Below, piece after piece: positions 24,817-37,972 of a stretch of DNA of 64,000 nt. Source of the DNA: Hofstenia miamia. Its lineage: Eukaryota; Xenacoelomorpha; Acoela; Hofsteniidae. Made by a program: the position numbers and the translations under genes. A model generated the notes under the pieces. The model had not been told where the DNA came from, did no database searches, and saw only the letters and a list, made by a program, of their open reading frames with translations. The stretch covers positions 51,888 through 115,887 of the forward strand of contig CABFPE010000780.1 of NCBI GenBank assembly GCA_900660155.1, read 5' to 3'. Each line of letters begins with the position of its first letter. Position 1 is the first letter of the stretch.

Positions 24817-27809
24817 ATGACTTCGTGTCTTCCACCAAATTTGTTAGCTTTGTTTGCTCCAAGAGATCCCATTCGCTATCTTGCTCCTATTAACAAAGCT
24901 CCAGAAGATAAAAAACGAGATTCATATGGATTATTGGCCCCCTTTGTAAAATATTTTGAAGATCCAAAAGACACACCACCACCTAAAAAAGTTGAACTTA
25001 GAGATGAACGGCGAAAACGAGTTGTAAGATATTTTTATTTATTTTTGGTGTTATTTAAAAGTTTTTACTTGTTTATAATTGTATTTCTAATGTTTTGACA
25101 GAAAGCTGTTGACATAGATTCTTTTAGAGAAAGGAAAAATTGGATTACAATCAGCAGAGGATTGCAGATATTTTAGACTCCGGATTATGTTTGTATTTTT
25201 GTAATGTTTATATCTATTTTACATAGTGATTTAGATGATCCCCAGGATAATAAAAAAAGCACTTCAGATCCTTTCAAAACACTTTTCGTTGCTAGAATGG
25301 TATGCTTTCGTTTCATTGTATTTATAGCTCTAAGTGAGTGTAGATGTTAAAATTATGATTTGCAAACATGTATGCAATACATATGGTCAATTATGACCAA
25401 ATATGAAACTCGAGTTCCTTTTACAAATGCTGGTAAACATGTTTTCCAAACGTAATAAATAGACATCAATATAATTCGGATTGTATTTTTTTTGTTTTAG
25501 CTAATCGCGTTATTTTCCGTAGTTTCCTTGTAATCTGAACCACACAATAATGAATATGAATTCAATGAACTTTGGTTGGGTTCCACATTAAATTCAATAA
25601 TTAACAACATTGATGAACTGAAAGCACGAATAAAAAAATTTGAACACATTGCCTAGTAAAGAAAGAATTGTGATTTTGCGTACGCGTTTTTGTAAAAGAA
25701 ACTAGACTAGAGATTAATTTTCATAAGTTGTTCGTTTAAATAATTTATGAATATATTTTTAGATTTTCTGGTTTTAGCTAGAGGTTAAACAAAGATTTAT
25801 ACTTCCATGTTATGTAAATAATTGTTTTGTCTACAAATGCGATTAATATTCGCCAAGTCACTTACTCGCTGAGGCTACAAATCTGAATTATCTGCATATT
25901 TTTACAATATTGAGAACTCAAAGTGAAATAGAATCTTGCAGGAAGCTTTTACATCCATATTAATTATTACCGTTTTGTAAACTGATTTTGAATTTCGTTG
26001 CAATTTTAAATATATTAATATTTTTATAAAATCGTTCCTCATATTTGTAATGTTTTGTCATTTCCTATATGAAGACATGCATAGTTGAACTCGATATTTG
26101 CTCAAAAATTATTTTAACAATAGATGATTTGCTGTAATATTTTTTAACACTTGCAAGCAGATCTAAACACGTAATAGAATTTCCCATTCGTTTAAAAACA
26201 CAAATAAAGTAAGTTATTTACTGATTTTTTAGAATTATGATACTTCAGAATCAAAATTACGAAGAGAATTTGAAGTCTATGGCCCTATTAGAGCGGTATG
26301 ATCACTTCATCTTTATCTATTTAGTAATTTTTATTAGATTAAACTCATTACTGACACAAATGGCAAACCAAAGGGTTATGCGTTTATAGAATATGAGCAT
26401 GAAAGAGACATGCGAAGTAAGTTGTTTTCAAATATTTTCTTGTATATATTTATTCAGCAATTTCTTTCGCTATTTTACATCACAAATCGATTTTCACATA
26501 TTATATACTATAATATTATTCTATGTAATATTAAAATTTTCGTTTCGGGTAAGAAAATAACGTCCCAATCACATTTGAGTGCAATCGCGCGGGTAAGTGG
26601 AAATATAAATAATGGTAACATTTTTGTTAACTTTGTTTGTCAATAATTGAAGAAAATTAAACTTTGCTTTTTATAGATGACGTGGCAATGTGTGATTGCA
26701 TCAATTCTGAGGCAGTTATCTCTCTCGATTATTGGTAAGGAGTGAGGTTTGTAACACTCCCATACTAAGAAACCTAAGAAATTATCAATAATAAGCCCCC
26801 AATATCAAAATTGACCAATAATTGCTTAAACGAAACAAAATTTTTCATAACACGGTAATGCCCTTGCATTACTCGCATATTATTTTAATTACATTAGAAA
26901 TTTAGCTGCCTATAAACATGCTGATGGTAAGAAGATTGATAGCTATCGTGTTCTTGTGGACGTTGAACGGGCTCGCACAGTCGAAGGTTGGCTGCCTCGC
27001 CGTCTAGGTATTTTTTTTATTTGAAGATCTTTTGGTTGATACACTTCATATGAATTATAGGTCTAACAGAAAACTTTAGGTGGTGGACTTGGTAACACCC
27101 GCAAAGCCCAGCTTCCAAAAGATAAACGAGGTTATGATGAGTGAGTATCTCTTACACATTTGTTAAATTTAATTGTCTGTTTGAAAATATATTTTAACTT
27201 AAGCACATTTTAATGTACAAATATTATAAATCTGTGTCACCTTTTTAATAAGATCTGGATAAAAATTACTCGTTTATGGGTGTTTCTCCGCTAATTCTGA
27301 TAATATACATCTTTCCACTTCACTAACATTAACATCCTCTGATTATTCACTTTATCTGATGCGTAAACTTCAGCCTTTTCAATATAGTTCCAAGTGTTCT
27401 CACCAACCAATCTTAAAAATGGGCTGTTTCCATGTTCCAATTAAGTCGTTTTAATGCATCAAATCAACCATGTCAAACGCATTGTGTATAATTCGTTTTT
27501 TAATTGTTAATCCTTTAGTTCTTTTTTTATATGATCTTTATAGTGAACGAATGAGGCGCGACCGGGAAGAAAGACGTGAGCGAAGACGCAGTAGGAGCAG
27601 AGATCGTGACCGCGATAGAGAACGTCGCAGGCGTAGATCACGATCTATTGACGATGACAGGTTAGCTTTTCGTGTTTTGTAGCACAATTCTTATATTTTT
27701 TTACTTTAGACCACGCCGACGTTCACGAGATAGAGAAGAACGCCGCAAAGAAAGACGTCACAGAAGTCGCAGTCCAGATCGCAAACGAAAACGAGAAGAC
27801 CGTAGATAA
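24817..27809 (+). CDS. SNRNP70: U1 small nuclear ribonucleoprotein 70 kDa (U1-70K)
   Basis: Exons 24817-25023, 25128-25188, 25235-25299, 26233-26295, 26338-26416, 26906-27007, 27080-27140, 27544-27660 and 27710-27809 join in phase to 284 residues. U1-70K is the U1 snRNP protein that binds stem-loop I of U1 snRNA and helps define 5' splice sites. The N-terminus ([15 protein letters not shown], residues 5-19) matches the U1-70K N-terminal domain that reaches U1-C and the Sm ring. The RRM has RNP2 LFVARM (106-111) and RNP1 KGYAFIEY (144-151), then [10 protein letters not shown] and [20 protein letters not shown]. The tail from about 213 is an Arg/Asp/Glu/Ser-rich RS-like region, shorter than in human (437 residues). 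The start is fixed by homology. Introns are 42-933 nt. Confidence 0.95.
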
Positions 27810-28929
27810 CCTTGTTTCTTCGGACGTTTATTTGTTATCTATTCATTCAGATCTTTGTTTTTTGAGATGTGTTAATAATGTTATTTATTAATGAATTACA
27901 TTAGTATATAGAGCCCGCTGGTATTTCTAGTTATTATGTAATAAGAATCAGTTCCAATTTAGATAGCTTAAAGCAAATATTTTTACTTATTCCATTCCTT
28001 GAAATTCAATTTGTCATAAATTGCGCCAATTTTTGAAAAAATCAACTCATTTTGATAACTGAAGTTTAATTTTTGAAGAATCTTTTACTGGAAACAGTGT
28101 TAGGATTTTTCACATGGAATTTCACTTGGTTGATTCACATTGTCATGTTCTGTCTTCTGTATGTATTCAATTTGTTTTGCATCAGATAATTGCAATCTTT
28201 GTATTGAGAGTGGGAATTTGTTAGTATCACAAGTCAAATACGATTAGCTGCAGTTTGAATGACTAAATGCACCATTATTACTTATCACATTGGACTTGTA
28301 GTTAGTTTACACTACGATCAACATTTAGCTGTTTAAAATATATCTGTACGAGGCATTTTAAATCCCGAAACCGAGAGACAAGTCTCAACCTTTAAGCAGT
28401 TATAATTCTTGAAGATATCATTCAAATGATTTGAAGCTCATCCAATAATCGATAAAAAAAATTAAATGAAGTTATTATGAACTTTCATCATTAAAAAATT
28501 ATCTCAAAAAGTTTGACAGCATGAAGTTTGCGGGGATTTACCTTCATGAACGTTTAGTGGTTACCTCCATTATAGTTCAAAGAGCATTGACACTCTTAGC
28601 ATTTTAGAAACTGATAAATTATTTGAAGTGTCTTAAAATATACAAATACATGTCCCATCTTAACAAAGAATGCCAATTCGGCCAATTTTATGCGGAATAC
28701 TAGGCCAAAGTTTGTGTGTTGGAAACTTATTTTAAAATATTTACACACTGAAATAGGAAAAATTCAATTGTTTTGAAGAGAAAATGATACTACTGTAAAA
28801 TTTCAAAATGAAAATTCAATTTCTCTATACATTGCAATGTAAAATTTCGTGGACATGGTATTTGAAACTATATTACTCAAAAAACAAATGTGCGAAATTG
28901 AATCTCTCTTGTACGAATTTGGAATAATT
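27810..28929. other. 3' flank of U1-70K and intergenic DNA
   Basis: This holds the U1-70K 3' UTR (no clear AATAAA) and a dispersed repeat at 27933-28126. The rest is unremarkable A+T-rich sequence up to LINE C. Confidence 0.5.
27933..28126 (+). repeat. dispersed repeat, copy 1
   Basis: About 194 bp beginning ATTATGTAATA and ending CACATGGAATTTCACT. It matches 34899-35075 at over 90% identity by eye, apart from one ~18-base indel, in the same orientation. No coding content or tRNA-like boxes are visible, so the family (SINE, MITE or other) is unknown. Confidence 0.85.
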
Positions 28930-31900
28930 CCTTGGTGCATTTAATAATATTTAATAATAAATTTTAGATAGTGTCTTGATTCCTTTTATCATTTTCTGCA
29001 TTATTTTATTGACCCTTCGATTTCAAATGTTAACTTATTGTCAAAGATTATTCCTAAGTATTTAATGTTTGTATTTTTTATAATATAGATTATTTTTAAC
29101 ATGAATTTTTCAGTCTCGTTAGAATTATTTAACACCATAAATCTAGTCTTGTCAATATTTAATTTTATTCTATTTTTTCAAAGTATAGTATTGCAGTTTG
29201 TAGTGCGCTTAATAAAGCACAATGGTTAGTTGAATACAACAGGGGTCATCGGCATATTGGACACATTTTGTTTTCATTAAAATTGATGTCATTAACATAG
29301 ATTGAATATTAATAGCCTTAGAACAGAGCATTGAGGTATTCCTTTATTATTTATTAGGGATTTCATTGTTTACTTTTACGTATTGTTGTCTATTAGTTAA
29401 ATGAGGTTAATAACTTAGTTGCATAATTATTAAAGTTGTATATATGTTTTAATTTTTTAATTAGTATTTCATGATCTATTGAATTAAATGCTTTAGATAG
29501 ATCTAATGATAAGATATAAACACTATCTCCTTTATCTGTATGATTTCTCCAATCGTGGAGAAACAAAAATTAATGCATTATTCGTGGACATATTTTTCTA
29601 AATCCAAATTGTAAAGATATTTGATATTTTCCGAAATCTTCATTAATTTGGTGATATAAAATTCTTTTCGATATTTTACTTATAATTGATAGAACTGAGA
29701 TTGGTCTGTAATTAGCAGCTTCATCAATATCGCGCTTTTTGTAAATAGGTATTATTTCTGCAATTTTCAATTTCCCTGGAAAAACCTTCATTAATGCATT
29801 GATTTAATATATCGCATAGTGGTCTACTTATGATTTGCATTGCTTATTTTATAAACTATGTTGGTGTTTTGCTTAGTCCCTGAGACATGTTAAATTTTAT
29901 ATGCCTTGATGTTTTCTTAAATTGATGTAGGGTTACAAAAGTAAAATAGAATTTTTTCTTGTCTCTTAAATTCTTATGAATTATCATTTGTTCTTGATTA
30001 TGAATAATTCTTTTTTCACAATCATTAAATTTTCCTAATTTTATAAATGATTCATTTAGTATGGTTGCTATTAATTTTCTGTTTTCAATAATTTCACCAT
30101 TTTCGTTTCTTATAGTTGGGACTTCAAACAATTATTTGTTTTGGAAAAAACTAGGAATTAATTATTTTTGTTTTCAAAAAACTGTTTCAAAAAATATTTA
30201 AATCTTGTTTACACTTATGTTCTTATATTCCATAAAGTTTGCTATATTCTTATTCTTACAGTATTTTATATAACACAGTATGTTTCATTTTCATTAACAT
30301 CTTAATTTCATTTGCTATCCATATTTTGGAAATTTTTTTATCAGATTTAGTTTGCTTTATCTTTTTAAGCGGCCATTGTTTATTGTAGAGATTATTTAAA
30401 TTATCATAAATAAATTTTATCAACACTTTCTAAATTATAGAAAAATTCCCAATTTAGTAATAAAAGGTCATTGAATAACATATGTCTATTGAATTTCTTT
30501 CTTGAATGAACATTTTGATATTGTATTGGTTTTTTCATTTCTTTTATTTTTTGTATATTTCAACTGTTAATAAATTAACTGATATCAAACAAAAAATTTG
30601 CCTTTTCTTGAGATTCGCATATTATATAATCAATTAATGAAGAATTCTTTAAATTTATGTGTTGGAATTTTTAAATTAATAACCGACATACCATACATGT
30701 CTATTAAATCATGTATATTTCTTTTTTTCAGCTTTATGATATTTTGATTATAATCACCTATTAAAATTATTGATGTTGATATTTTAGAAGCTTTGTTAAT
30801 TTCAACTATCATTGTAGATAGAAAGTCTTTATATGATTCCTTATTTTTGCAATAACTAATATTTATTAATGAAATTTTATTATTAATGTTTATTTGTACC
30901 CATAAACTTTCAAATTTAGATCTTTTATTGACTATATCTTTTATCTGTTTCGGTTTGAAATGTCTATGAACTGATATTAATACGCCATCTCCTTTTGATT
31001 TCTTGGATAATGTGTTGTCTCTATTCTTAGTAAAAAACATTATATCTTTGTTGCAGTTTGGTAATTTATCTTCCTTTGTTAACCAGGTTTTAGTTATTCC
31101 AATTATTGAATTTAAATCGAAATTATTTATTAGATCAGAAAATTTATTGAATTTATGGGCAATATTTTGAAAATAAATATTCACAAATTTCAATTTGTTT
31201 TTGTTGGTATTTAATTTATTTTCTAGATTATTAAAAGATACTCTATTAATATTTATTCATCTATTTTTGTTTTCATTATAGTAATATTTAATTGTTCCTT
31301 AAAAAATATACAATTTTTATTAAATGCATTATGAGTAGATGATTGATTTTAAAATTTTTCAGACTTAGCACAAATTCAGCAAGATTGTTTTTCTTTGTTG
31401 TTTTTAAATTAGCAATCTTTATAATTCACTTATACAATACATGTAGTTAAATGTTTCATTTAAACAAGTCTTTATTGTATGTCCATATTTCCCACATTTC
31501 GTATACATAATATGATGATCATTAATTTTTAGTATTGTTAAACCGAGTTTAATTTTATTTGTAATAAATAGTGTTCTTAATTGTATCGTTGTCTTTATAA
31601 TAATGTCTTTGGAATTAAACTCGTTTGTTTTACTAAGAACAACTGATACATCCCCTTCCTTAAAATTTTTAAGCCGAGTGCTGTTGCTATCAAGCAACTT
31701 TTTGATAAACAATCTTCAGTCTCTTCATATAATGGAATATTCGATAATTTTAATTTTGATAAAACCTTTGTAGATGTTTTAATAGTTCCATTTTTTATTT
31801 TTGTAAGTTTTTTTTCGATTACATTAATTTTCTTTTCAGATTTACAGAATAAAATTATGTCATTATTGGTAGTGGTACTAAGTTGCTGTACAAAATTTTC

Positions 31901-32100
31901 GTTTTCATTGTCAATATTTTTAATGGTTTTTTCAATATCCTGATAGTTTTTTACATTCCTTATTGTTTAATGACCCATCTTTTTGATGTAGTAATTTTCT
32001 TTTTAATACAATTTTTGTTTATAAGCTTTTTTGAGCTTGTTTCGGGCTTTTTGAGGATTCCACTATTGCAGAATTTGATTCACTAGTTTTATCATTAAGA
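28930..32100 (-). mobile_element. decayed near-full-length LINE C with ORF1, endonuclease and RT
   Basis: Reading from 32100 down, ORF1 has a coiled-coil-like Lys/Asn/Glu-rich part (about 31960-31740) and a CCHC-like knuckle, TKCGKYGHTIKTC, near 31500-31455. The AP-endonuclease spans about 31193-30630 (IIGITKTWL, GDGVLISVHRHF, SIILIGDYN). Linker fragments lie at about 30131-29856. The reverse transcriptase includes IPIYKKRD, NYRPISVLSIISKISKRIL and QFGFRK (about 29791-29580), with traces of motif A near 29490 and of the C-terminal KYLGIIFDNKL near 29060-29030. There are several frame changes and stops, and the YADD box is degraded. It is the longest LINE here and belongs to a different family from LINE A. 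Confidence 0.8.
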
Positions 32101-33389
32101 CAAGCTAAGAAATTCTTCTAAAATACTTAAAATTATGTAATATCGAGGTCAGCAAATGACATTAAAAGATTCCTAATTTTCATTACTGAGCTTAAAATCA
32201 TCTGAAAACAACATTGACATCATTAAGATTAACTATAAAACAAGAAGAAATATGTAGATTCAGAAATTGAACAATAAAAATACTGATAATATTTCCCTAA
32301 AAGTACCATAACAAAGATTTGAAATTTTTACTATACTTTTCCCATTAACAAAAACAGACTTGCTATTATTTGAAAAATTTATCATTTTGCAATCCAATAA
32401 CGGGTAGAATTTTTTATGCAATAGTGCAAATTTTCTATTTCTTGTATTTCCAGAATATTTCCACAACGTTTAAGAGATTTTTTAAATATGTAATCGTTTC
32501 TTCAAAGCAATTTTAGACTTTCATCACATGAAAAGATTAAAAATTTGAAAGCACGCTAGGATAGATGAGTGTTTCTTCCCCATTTTTCATTCTAAGATCC
32601 TACTAGACTACAACCCCTTGTGGGTGCAGCTTTGCGCAATTCCTGGTTCTGTGCTCAGCGTAGTAATCTATCTAAAAGAACAGAAATAGCTGCTTAGAAA
32701 TTTTGTTTGGAATGCAAAAAATTTGCAGGCCTTGAAAAATTTGTTTGACAATATGCAAAAACGTTTTGCATCTTTGAAGTAGCACTGGGCAGATTAGTCT
32801 TAATATAATATGTACAACTCTTAGTTCTTTAGCTTACTGCTTAATAATACTTATATTATAGTTCTAGAAAATACTTCTGAACAATTTTTCAAACAGAAAT
32901 TAATAACTAAATAGCCTTTATCCCATGTTTCTTTTAAAATTAAAAGTTGTTGAACAAACCCTCTAATAATGCCACTGGAATTTTCTCTTTTAGGAAGTAA
33001 ATTTACTTAGCGATATTTAAAAAAGAATAAAGTTATAATCAAACCACATCAAAACTGCGTGAAGGAGAAATTGATCTACTTTTTGAAATCCATGGTGTTC
33101 AATCATATATGTCTGCTTATTAATTTTTCGCAAACAGGAAAATTCCCACTCATACGATAAACCCATATATACAAATCACATAAAATTCAAAAACTAATCT
33201 TCAGACTATGGATAAATTACTATAGTACTATTTTAATTCTGATCTATAGCATAGAAATATATTTTTGATTAAGGAAGATTTTTAAATGTTTTTTAAAAGA
33301 TTTTAATTTTACAATTTTTCATTTCCTTAGGTAGCGAGATGCAGGTTCAAATGGCGACATTAATCATCGATTTCTATAAAACATTATTC
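32101..33389. other. intergenic, no feature seen
   Basis: AT-rich sequence between LINE C and LINE D. Short ORFs have no recognisable content, and no RNA gene or repeat is seen. Confidence 0.5.
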
Positions 33390-34898
33390 TTATCCTTAAC
33401 ACCTGCAAAACGTTTTGATCTTGAATGCTGTTTGAGTAAATTTCTGTATCTTAATCATATTATAGGGTGGTAAGTTTCTATTTCGCTTGAATGTCAGAAG
33501 GGTATTCAAAATGACGAATTGTTTTCTAAAAAGAACTGACCTAGAAATGTAATGTTTAGTTTTCGATGAGTTTTCGTTGAGATATTTAATGCCCATCTTA
33601 ATTGAATATCAAGTTTTTTATAAAGCACTTTCCTGAGGTCAATAAATAAATTATTTGCGTAATTAAGGTGGCTCATAATAAAAGCATAGAAATTCTATAC
33701 ATTTCACTGCTAGATGCATTTATGTATTATCGCTGAAAATGCATGTCTTTGGCATATCAGATTAAATTGCAATTTGTTATAGAATGCATATTATTTACAT
33801 AGATAGTAAAAAAAGAAGACCTAGAATCGTTCCTTGAGACACCCCATTGTAAACCGGTAAACGTTCCGAAAAAATATCGTTAAATTTAACCCTCTGGAAT
33901 ATTTGATTGAGGTAACTAGTTATCAGTTGCTTACTACTACAAGAAAATCCTATGTGAGATAGTTTTTCAATTGGTAGGTTATGATTAACAGAATTAAAAG
34001 CCTTTAACATATCTAAGCAGGCTATAGCTACAAATTTATTAGAATTGAGTGATACTCTCTAGTTTTCCGGAACAATTTATAGTGCATCAGTTGTTGAGAA
34101 AATTTTTCAAATTCAAAATTGGGTTTTTGATAATAAATTATATTTATTTAAATGTTCAGTTGTTTGATTATGTAATAATCTTTCGAATATTTTGCTTATT
34201 GAAGAAGTGATTGAGATTGGTTGATAATTAGTGGCAATTGATGGATCATTTTTCTTAAAAATGTGAGCAAGTTTTATATTATCAGGGAAGTAGTTCAATT
34301 GTATGCATGTATTAAAGATAAAATTTGCAATGATGTCTGCAGTGATTTTAGAGCCCATGAGAGAATGCTCAGGGACCGCTTGATTTGTAAGTTTTAAGCT
34401 TATTGATTGTATTAATAATTTCATAAGTTGAGAAGCGCATTGAGGAGGGTTGATGAGAATTTCGACTTTCTTTATAATTTAAATTAAAATTGTACCAAGA
34501 TTTTACATCATTTTGTTGCATCCATGGGCGTACGCGTAGTAAGTGACCAAAAGCGGGGCGAATCTCTGCGAAATTTTTTTGAAAATTAACAAAATTGACA
34601 TTAGAAATACATTTCACGACATTATTGAGAGCAAAGTTAAAACAATTGAATTAACAAATTTTATTTTTACATGCTGATTTTGCTTTTAGCATTTTAGTCT
34701 ATGAGAGGTTGCCTGACCTTCCAGGGGAGGAGGGTTTGACTCCTCGTTGCTACGCGCTACTTTCCTGTATTTAATTCATTAGATATTTTTAGATGGTCAG
34801 TAAGATTCTTTAATTTGATTTTTTATCTCATCAATTGAGTTTGATTTTGATCGATTATAATTTGTGATTTCATGTATTAGCTTCCATTTTGAACTTTC
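33390..34898 (-). mobile_element. decayed LINE D, same family as LINE A
   Basis: From 34898 down: a linker reading SSKWKLIHEITN (34893 onward), comparable to KSKWSFIHNLTN of LINE A. An insertion of about 250 bp follows (34515-34775), then NKLKTYKSSGP (about 34400), NYQPISITSSISKIFERLL (about 34220), a motif A remnant LKAFNSVNHN (about 34008) and motif B GVSQGTILG (about 33845). A C-terminal piece with RWALN and LPPYNMIKIQKF ends near 33400. The YADD region is missing: only ~200 bp separate motif B from RWALN, against ~500 bp in LINE A. Frame shifts are present. Its 5' truncation point abuts the dispersed repeat at 34899. Confidence 0.75.
34515..34775. mobile_element. short insertion (MITE-like) within LINE D
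   Basis: The interval interrupts LINE D coding sequence. Its edges are much more GC-rich than their surroundings: CATGGGCGTACGCGTAG on the left, and GGGGAGGAGGGTTTGACTCC then GCTACGCGCTAC on the right. The edges show only loose inverted similarity (TACGCG / CGCGTA). I infer a nested miniature DNA element and could not define a target duplication. Confidence 0.4.
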
Positions 34899-35075
34899 AT
34901 TATGTAATATGAATCAGTTCCAATTTAGATAGTTTAAGGCAAAAATTTTTACTTATTCCATTCCTTGAAATTCATTTTTTTTGAAAAATTCAACTCATTT
35001 TGATAACTGAAGTTTAATTGTTGAAGAATCTTTTACTGGAAACAGTGTTAGGATTTTTCACATGGAATTATCACT
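34899..35075 (+). repeat. dispersed repeat, copy 2
   Basis: The second copy of the repeat at 27933-28126, in the same orientation, missing about 18 internal bases. It directly adjoins the truncated 5' end of LINE D. Confidence 0.85.
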
Positions 35076-37972
35076 GTTTTAAACTTAAATCTTTTCAAAT
35101 TTCGCAAATCGTAAGTTATAGGTTGGAATACTTTACGTGTTTTTAAAATTACATAAAATATATATTAGATCATTAAAAATATATCAGTGGAACAAATGAG
35201 TTAGATCACAGCAACTACTACTTTGTATGACAAACAGTAAACTGAAAAATGTATTTCATAATGATCAGACAATTCATTTTTTATGGAAATTTCCTAAAAA
35301 AACATGTTAATTAGCGCGAAACTATTAAAAATCAATCTGTTTTAAGTGACCAAAATTATTGCTTTTGTAATTTGAAAGAGCCTTTCCATAGGATTGCCAT
35401 TATATTGTATGTGGCTTCAATATCTCATTTCAGTTTTCAATTTGATTAATAATAATGGCTAATTTTAGCAGATTTAATCTCAGTACGCCACCGGAAATAG
35501 ATTTATAGGACCGGAAGCCAAATCTCACGAAACTAAACTGAGACCGACGCAGGCTAAATTGAGGAGTCCCACAGAACTAATCCTTATAATGCTGTGAGTT
35601 TAACAAGATATTTTAGCTTGTGCCAAAAGAAATTGTAAGCAAATATTCAAAGATAAAAATTAATGTTGTTACCTGTTGTTTCCATTACCTACGTTGATAT
35701 AAAGTGGAACGACAGGAGACCTCATGTAATTAAATGTTTCATTTGTGGTGTAGGGATAAATGTTTCGTCCTATGATCATGCCTTTGAGAGCTTTTAACCT
35801 TGGTTCCTTTTTCGAAATACACACACTGCTAAATTTTAAAAGAATCGCTAAATTTCAATTTCTGATATTTATAGAATTATAGAGCTGCTATGCTTATCAT
35901 CAATTATTTGGGTTCAAAAAAATTATAAATATCACGTAAATGCAGCTATATCAGACCTCGTTTCTGCTCCACTGCATTTGAACTGATCCCGAATTCAGAG
36001 CAGCATGAAATTGGGTCTTCAGAAATTTTTCGGACCTGCTTTGTGAAACAATACGTCTACAATCCCGGGCTTCAAAGTGGATTATTGAATTCTCAATAGA
36101 CTACCACGACCTGGTTTACTATACAAAAAACTCGTTTGAAAGGAACAGAAAATTCTTTTTTCACAAGAATTGTTTATTATGTGAACTGTCTCCAAGCTAA
36201 GTATAATTTGTCAATTTGTGAAAGACCTAGATTTTTTAAACAAACGTTAAAGGTGCTATTTTTGAATTTTTTACGTGAGTATTATTCTCGGGAAGGTTGC
36301 AGCCGTTTTATATTTTGTTGTTGTCTTGATTGTAAATGCAAACTTTTATGAATACTTTGTAGTCTGAAACATGACTAAGTAAAGTCTTTTAGTTTGTAGT
36401 TTAGTATGCAGTTCATTTACGTTATCATTTTTCAAAGCATGAACTCTTGATGTTTAAAACAAGGTAGCGTATTAATTTTTGCTACATTTAAGGTCCATAA
36501 CTTCTATGAATGCGCTTGTGGAATTAACCTTGCCTCTAAAATGAATACATGGACAATAGTTAGCAGTGAGTGGAGAGTCTGTGTGAGTTACCCCTTTCAT
36601 GCACTGGGTTATTGTAGAACAACAAATTAAAACAATGGATTTCTTGTCACGTGCCACCACAGAATCAACTAAATTTGGTGCAATTTTGAAGATTGGATTC
36701 TGTTATGGGCGTTTTGAAAAGATTGGTAATGCAAACAATTTTCAGTAAAATGAGTAAATATAGACGACGGTAATAAAAAAAGTCATAAATAGTGCTGAAC
36801 ACAAGCAGAATTAAATAGTAAACGTTCTTTGTATGTCACTTTTTGTGTTTGTCTGTTTACAACCAAAACAATTTGTTGTTATGGAATAGCATTGCCCTTT
36901 AGTAATGTAAAATCACTTGTATATAAAATTATTTTTTATATGCACTATGTATTCCTTATTGTTGTATTTGCCAAATTTTATTAATTTTTGAAAATTTCTA
37001 TAATTGAAAAGTGTCAACAACAAACTTTTTGAAATTATTTTGAACTCATTATTCACAATAGCTATACATATACATATACATATATATATATATATATATA
37101 CACTATACATACTATACATTATTAACAGAAAACTATCACTATTGATTTGATGTTTCTCTGTATAAATTTCCGCATTTGTGTATATAGCTCAATTATTTGC
37201 CTTAGAAAATGACATTAAACACGTCCCTTCTAGTTATCCGAATTTAACACAATTGATGTCAAGCAAAACATGAAAAGGTGACATATTTTCCAACAAACAA
37301 CTGGTCATTTACACGATTGCAAATCTACGAAGTGTTAAATCTGCTTTACTTGTTTCGTTTACTTTAATATGGAATAGTAGCAAAACTGCTATTACGTCAT
37401 CAACACATCAAAATATTTCCCACAAATTCACGATCAATTAATGAATGTCATAGATTTTTATTTAATAAAATATTTATGGAATTGTTATTAAATAATTATT
37501 CGTTGTTTTCTACAGATTATCGCTTTAAGAAAAATCGAAAATAAAAATCAAGGGTTAAAGTTATTACATTTTATGTAATAATTTCTAACATAATTATTAG
37601 CAATTTTTCTGGATAATTTTACATTCATGATTAGTGTGAAGTTAATAATTCAACAGAGTAGACAGTGTGGTATACTTAATTGTTTTGGAAACTTTATCAC
37701 TATTTCAGAAATTCTACAACACTTTGGAAGCGTTAAATATTTATTCACGACCAACTTAGATGTATTTTTAATATTGACAATTTTTATAATCGCTTGGTCA
37801 GGTGCAAATGCATCCACTTTTTATATAATTAACATCAATTAAATAATTTTATGGAAGTCGAGTGGCCGGATTTCCTCTTTTCCCAGAGAAACAATCTTTT
37901 CCAGCTGAATCAAAAAAGTCTTAAATAAAATATTCATTTTGTTGATTTCCCCAGAAATTTATTTTCACTGTG
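35076..37972. other. intergenic DNA upstream of the polycystin gene
   Basis: No exon, RNA gene or element could be supported. There is a TA run with TATACA units near 37060-37110. Just before the polycystin start codon, TTGATTTCCCCAG (ending 37954) looks like a 3' splice acceptor 18 nt upstream of the ATG. It could serve a 5' UTR intron or a spliced leader. Confidence 0.45.

Noticed and set aside
25102-25175. Alternative start of U1-70K exon 2 after TTGACAG at 25101
   Set aside because: That frame reaches a stop within about 25 codons. The TTTTAG acceptor at 25127 gives the expected [16 protein letters not shown] sequence and the right phase.
26410-26646. 78-codon ORF inside U1-70K
   Set aside because: It is exon 5 read through into the intron. 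The donor GTAAGT at 26417 and the phase with exon 6 explain it.
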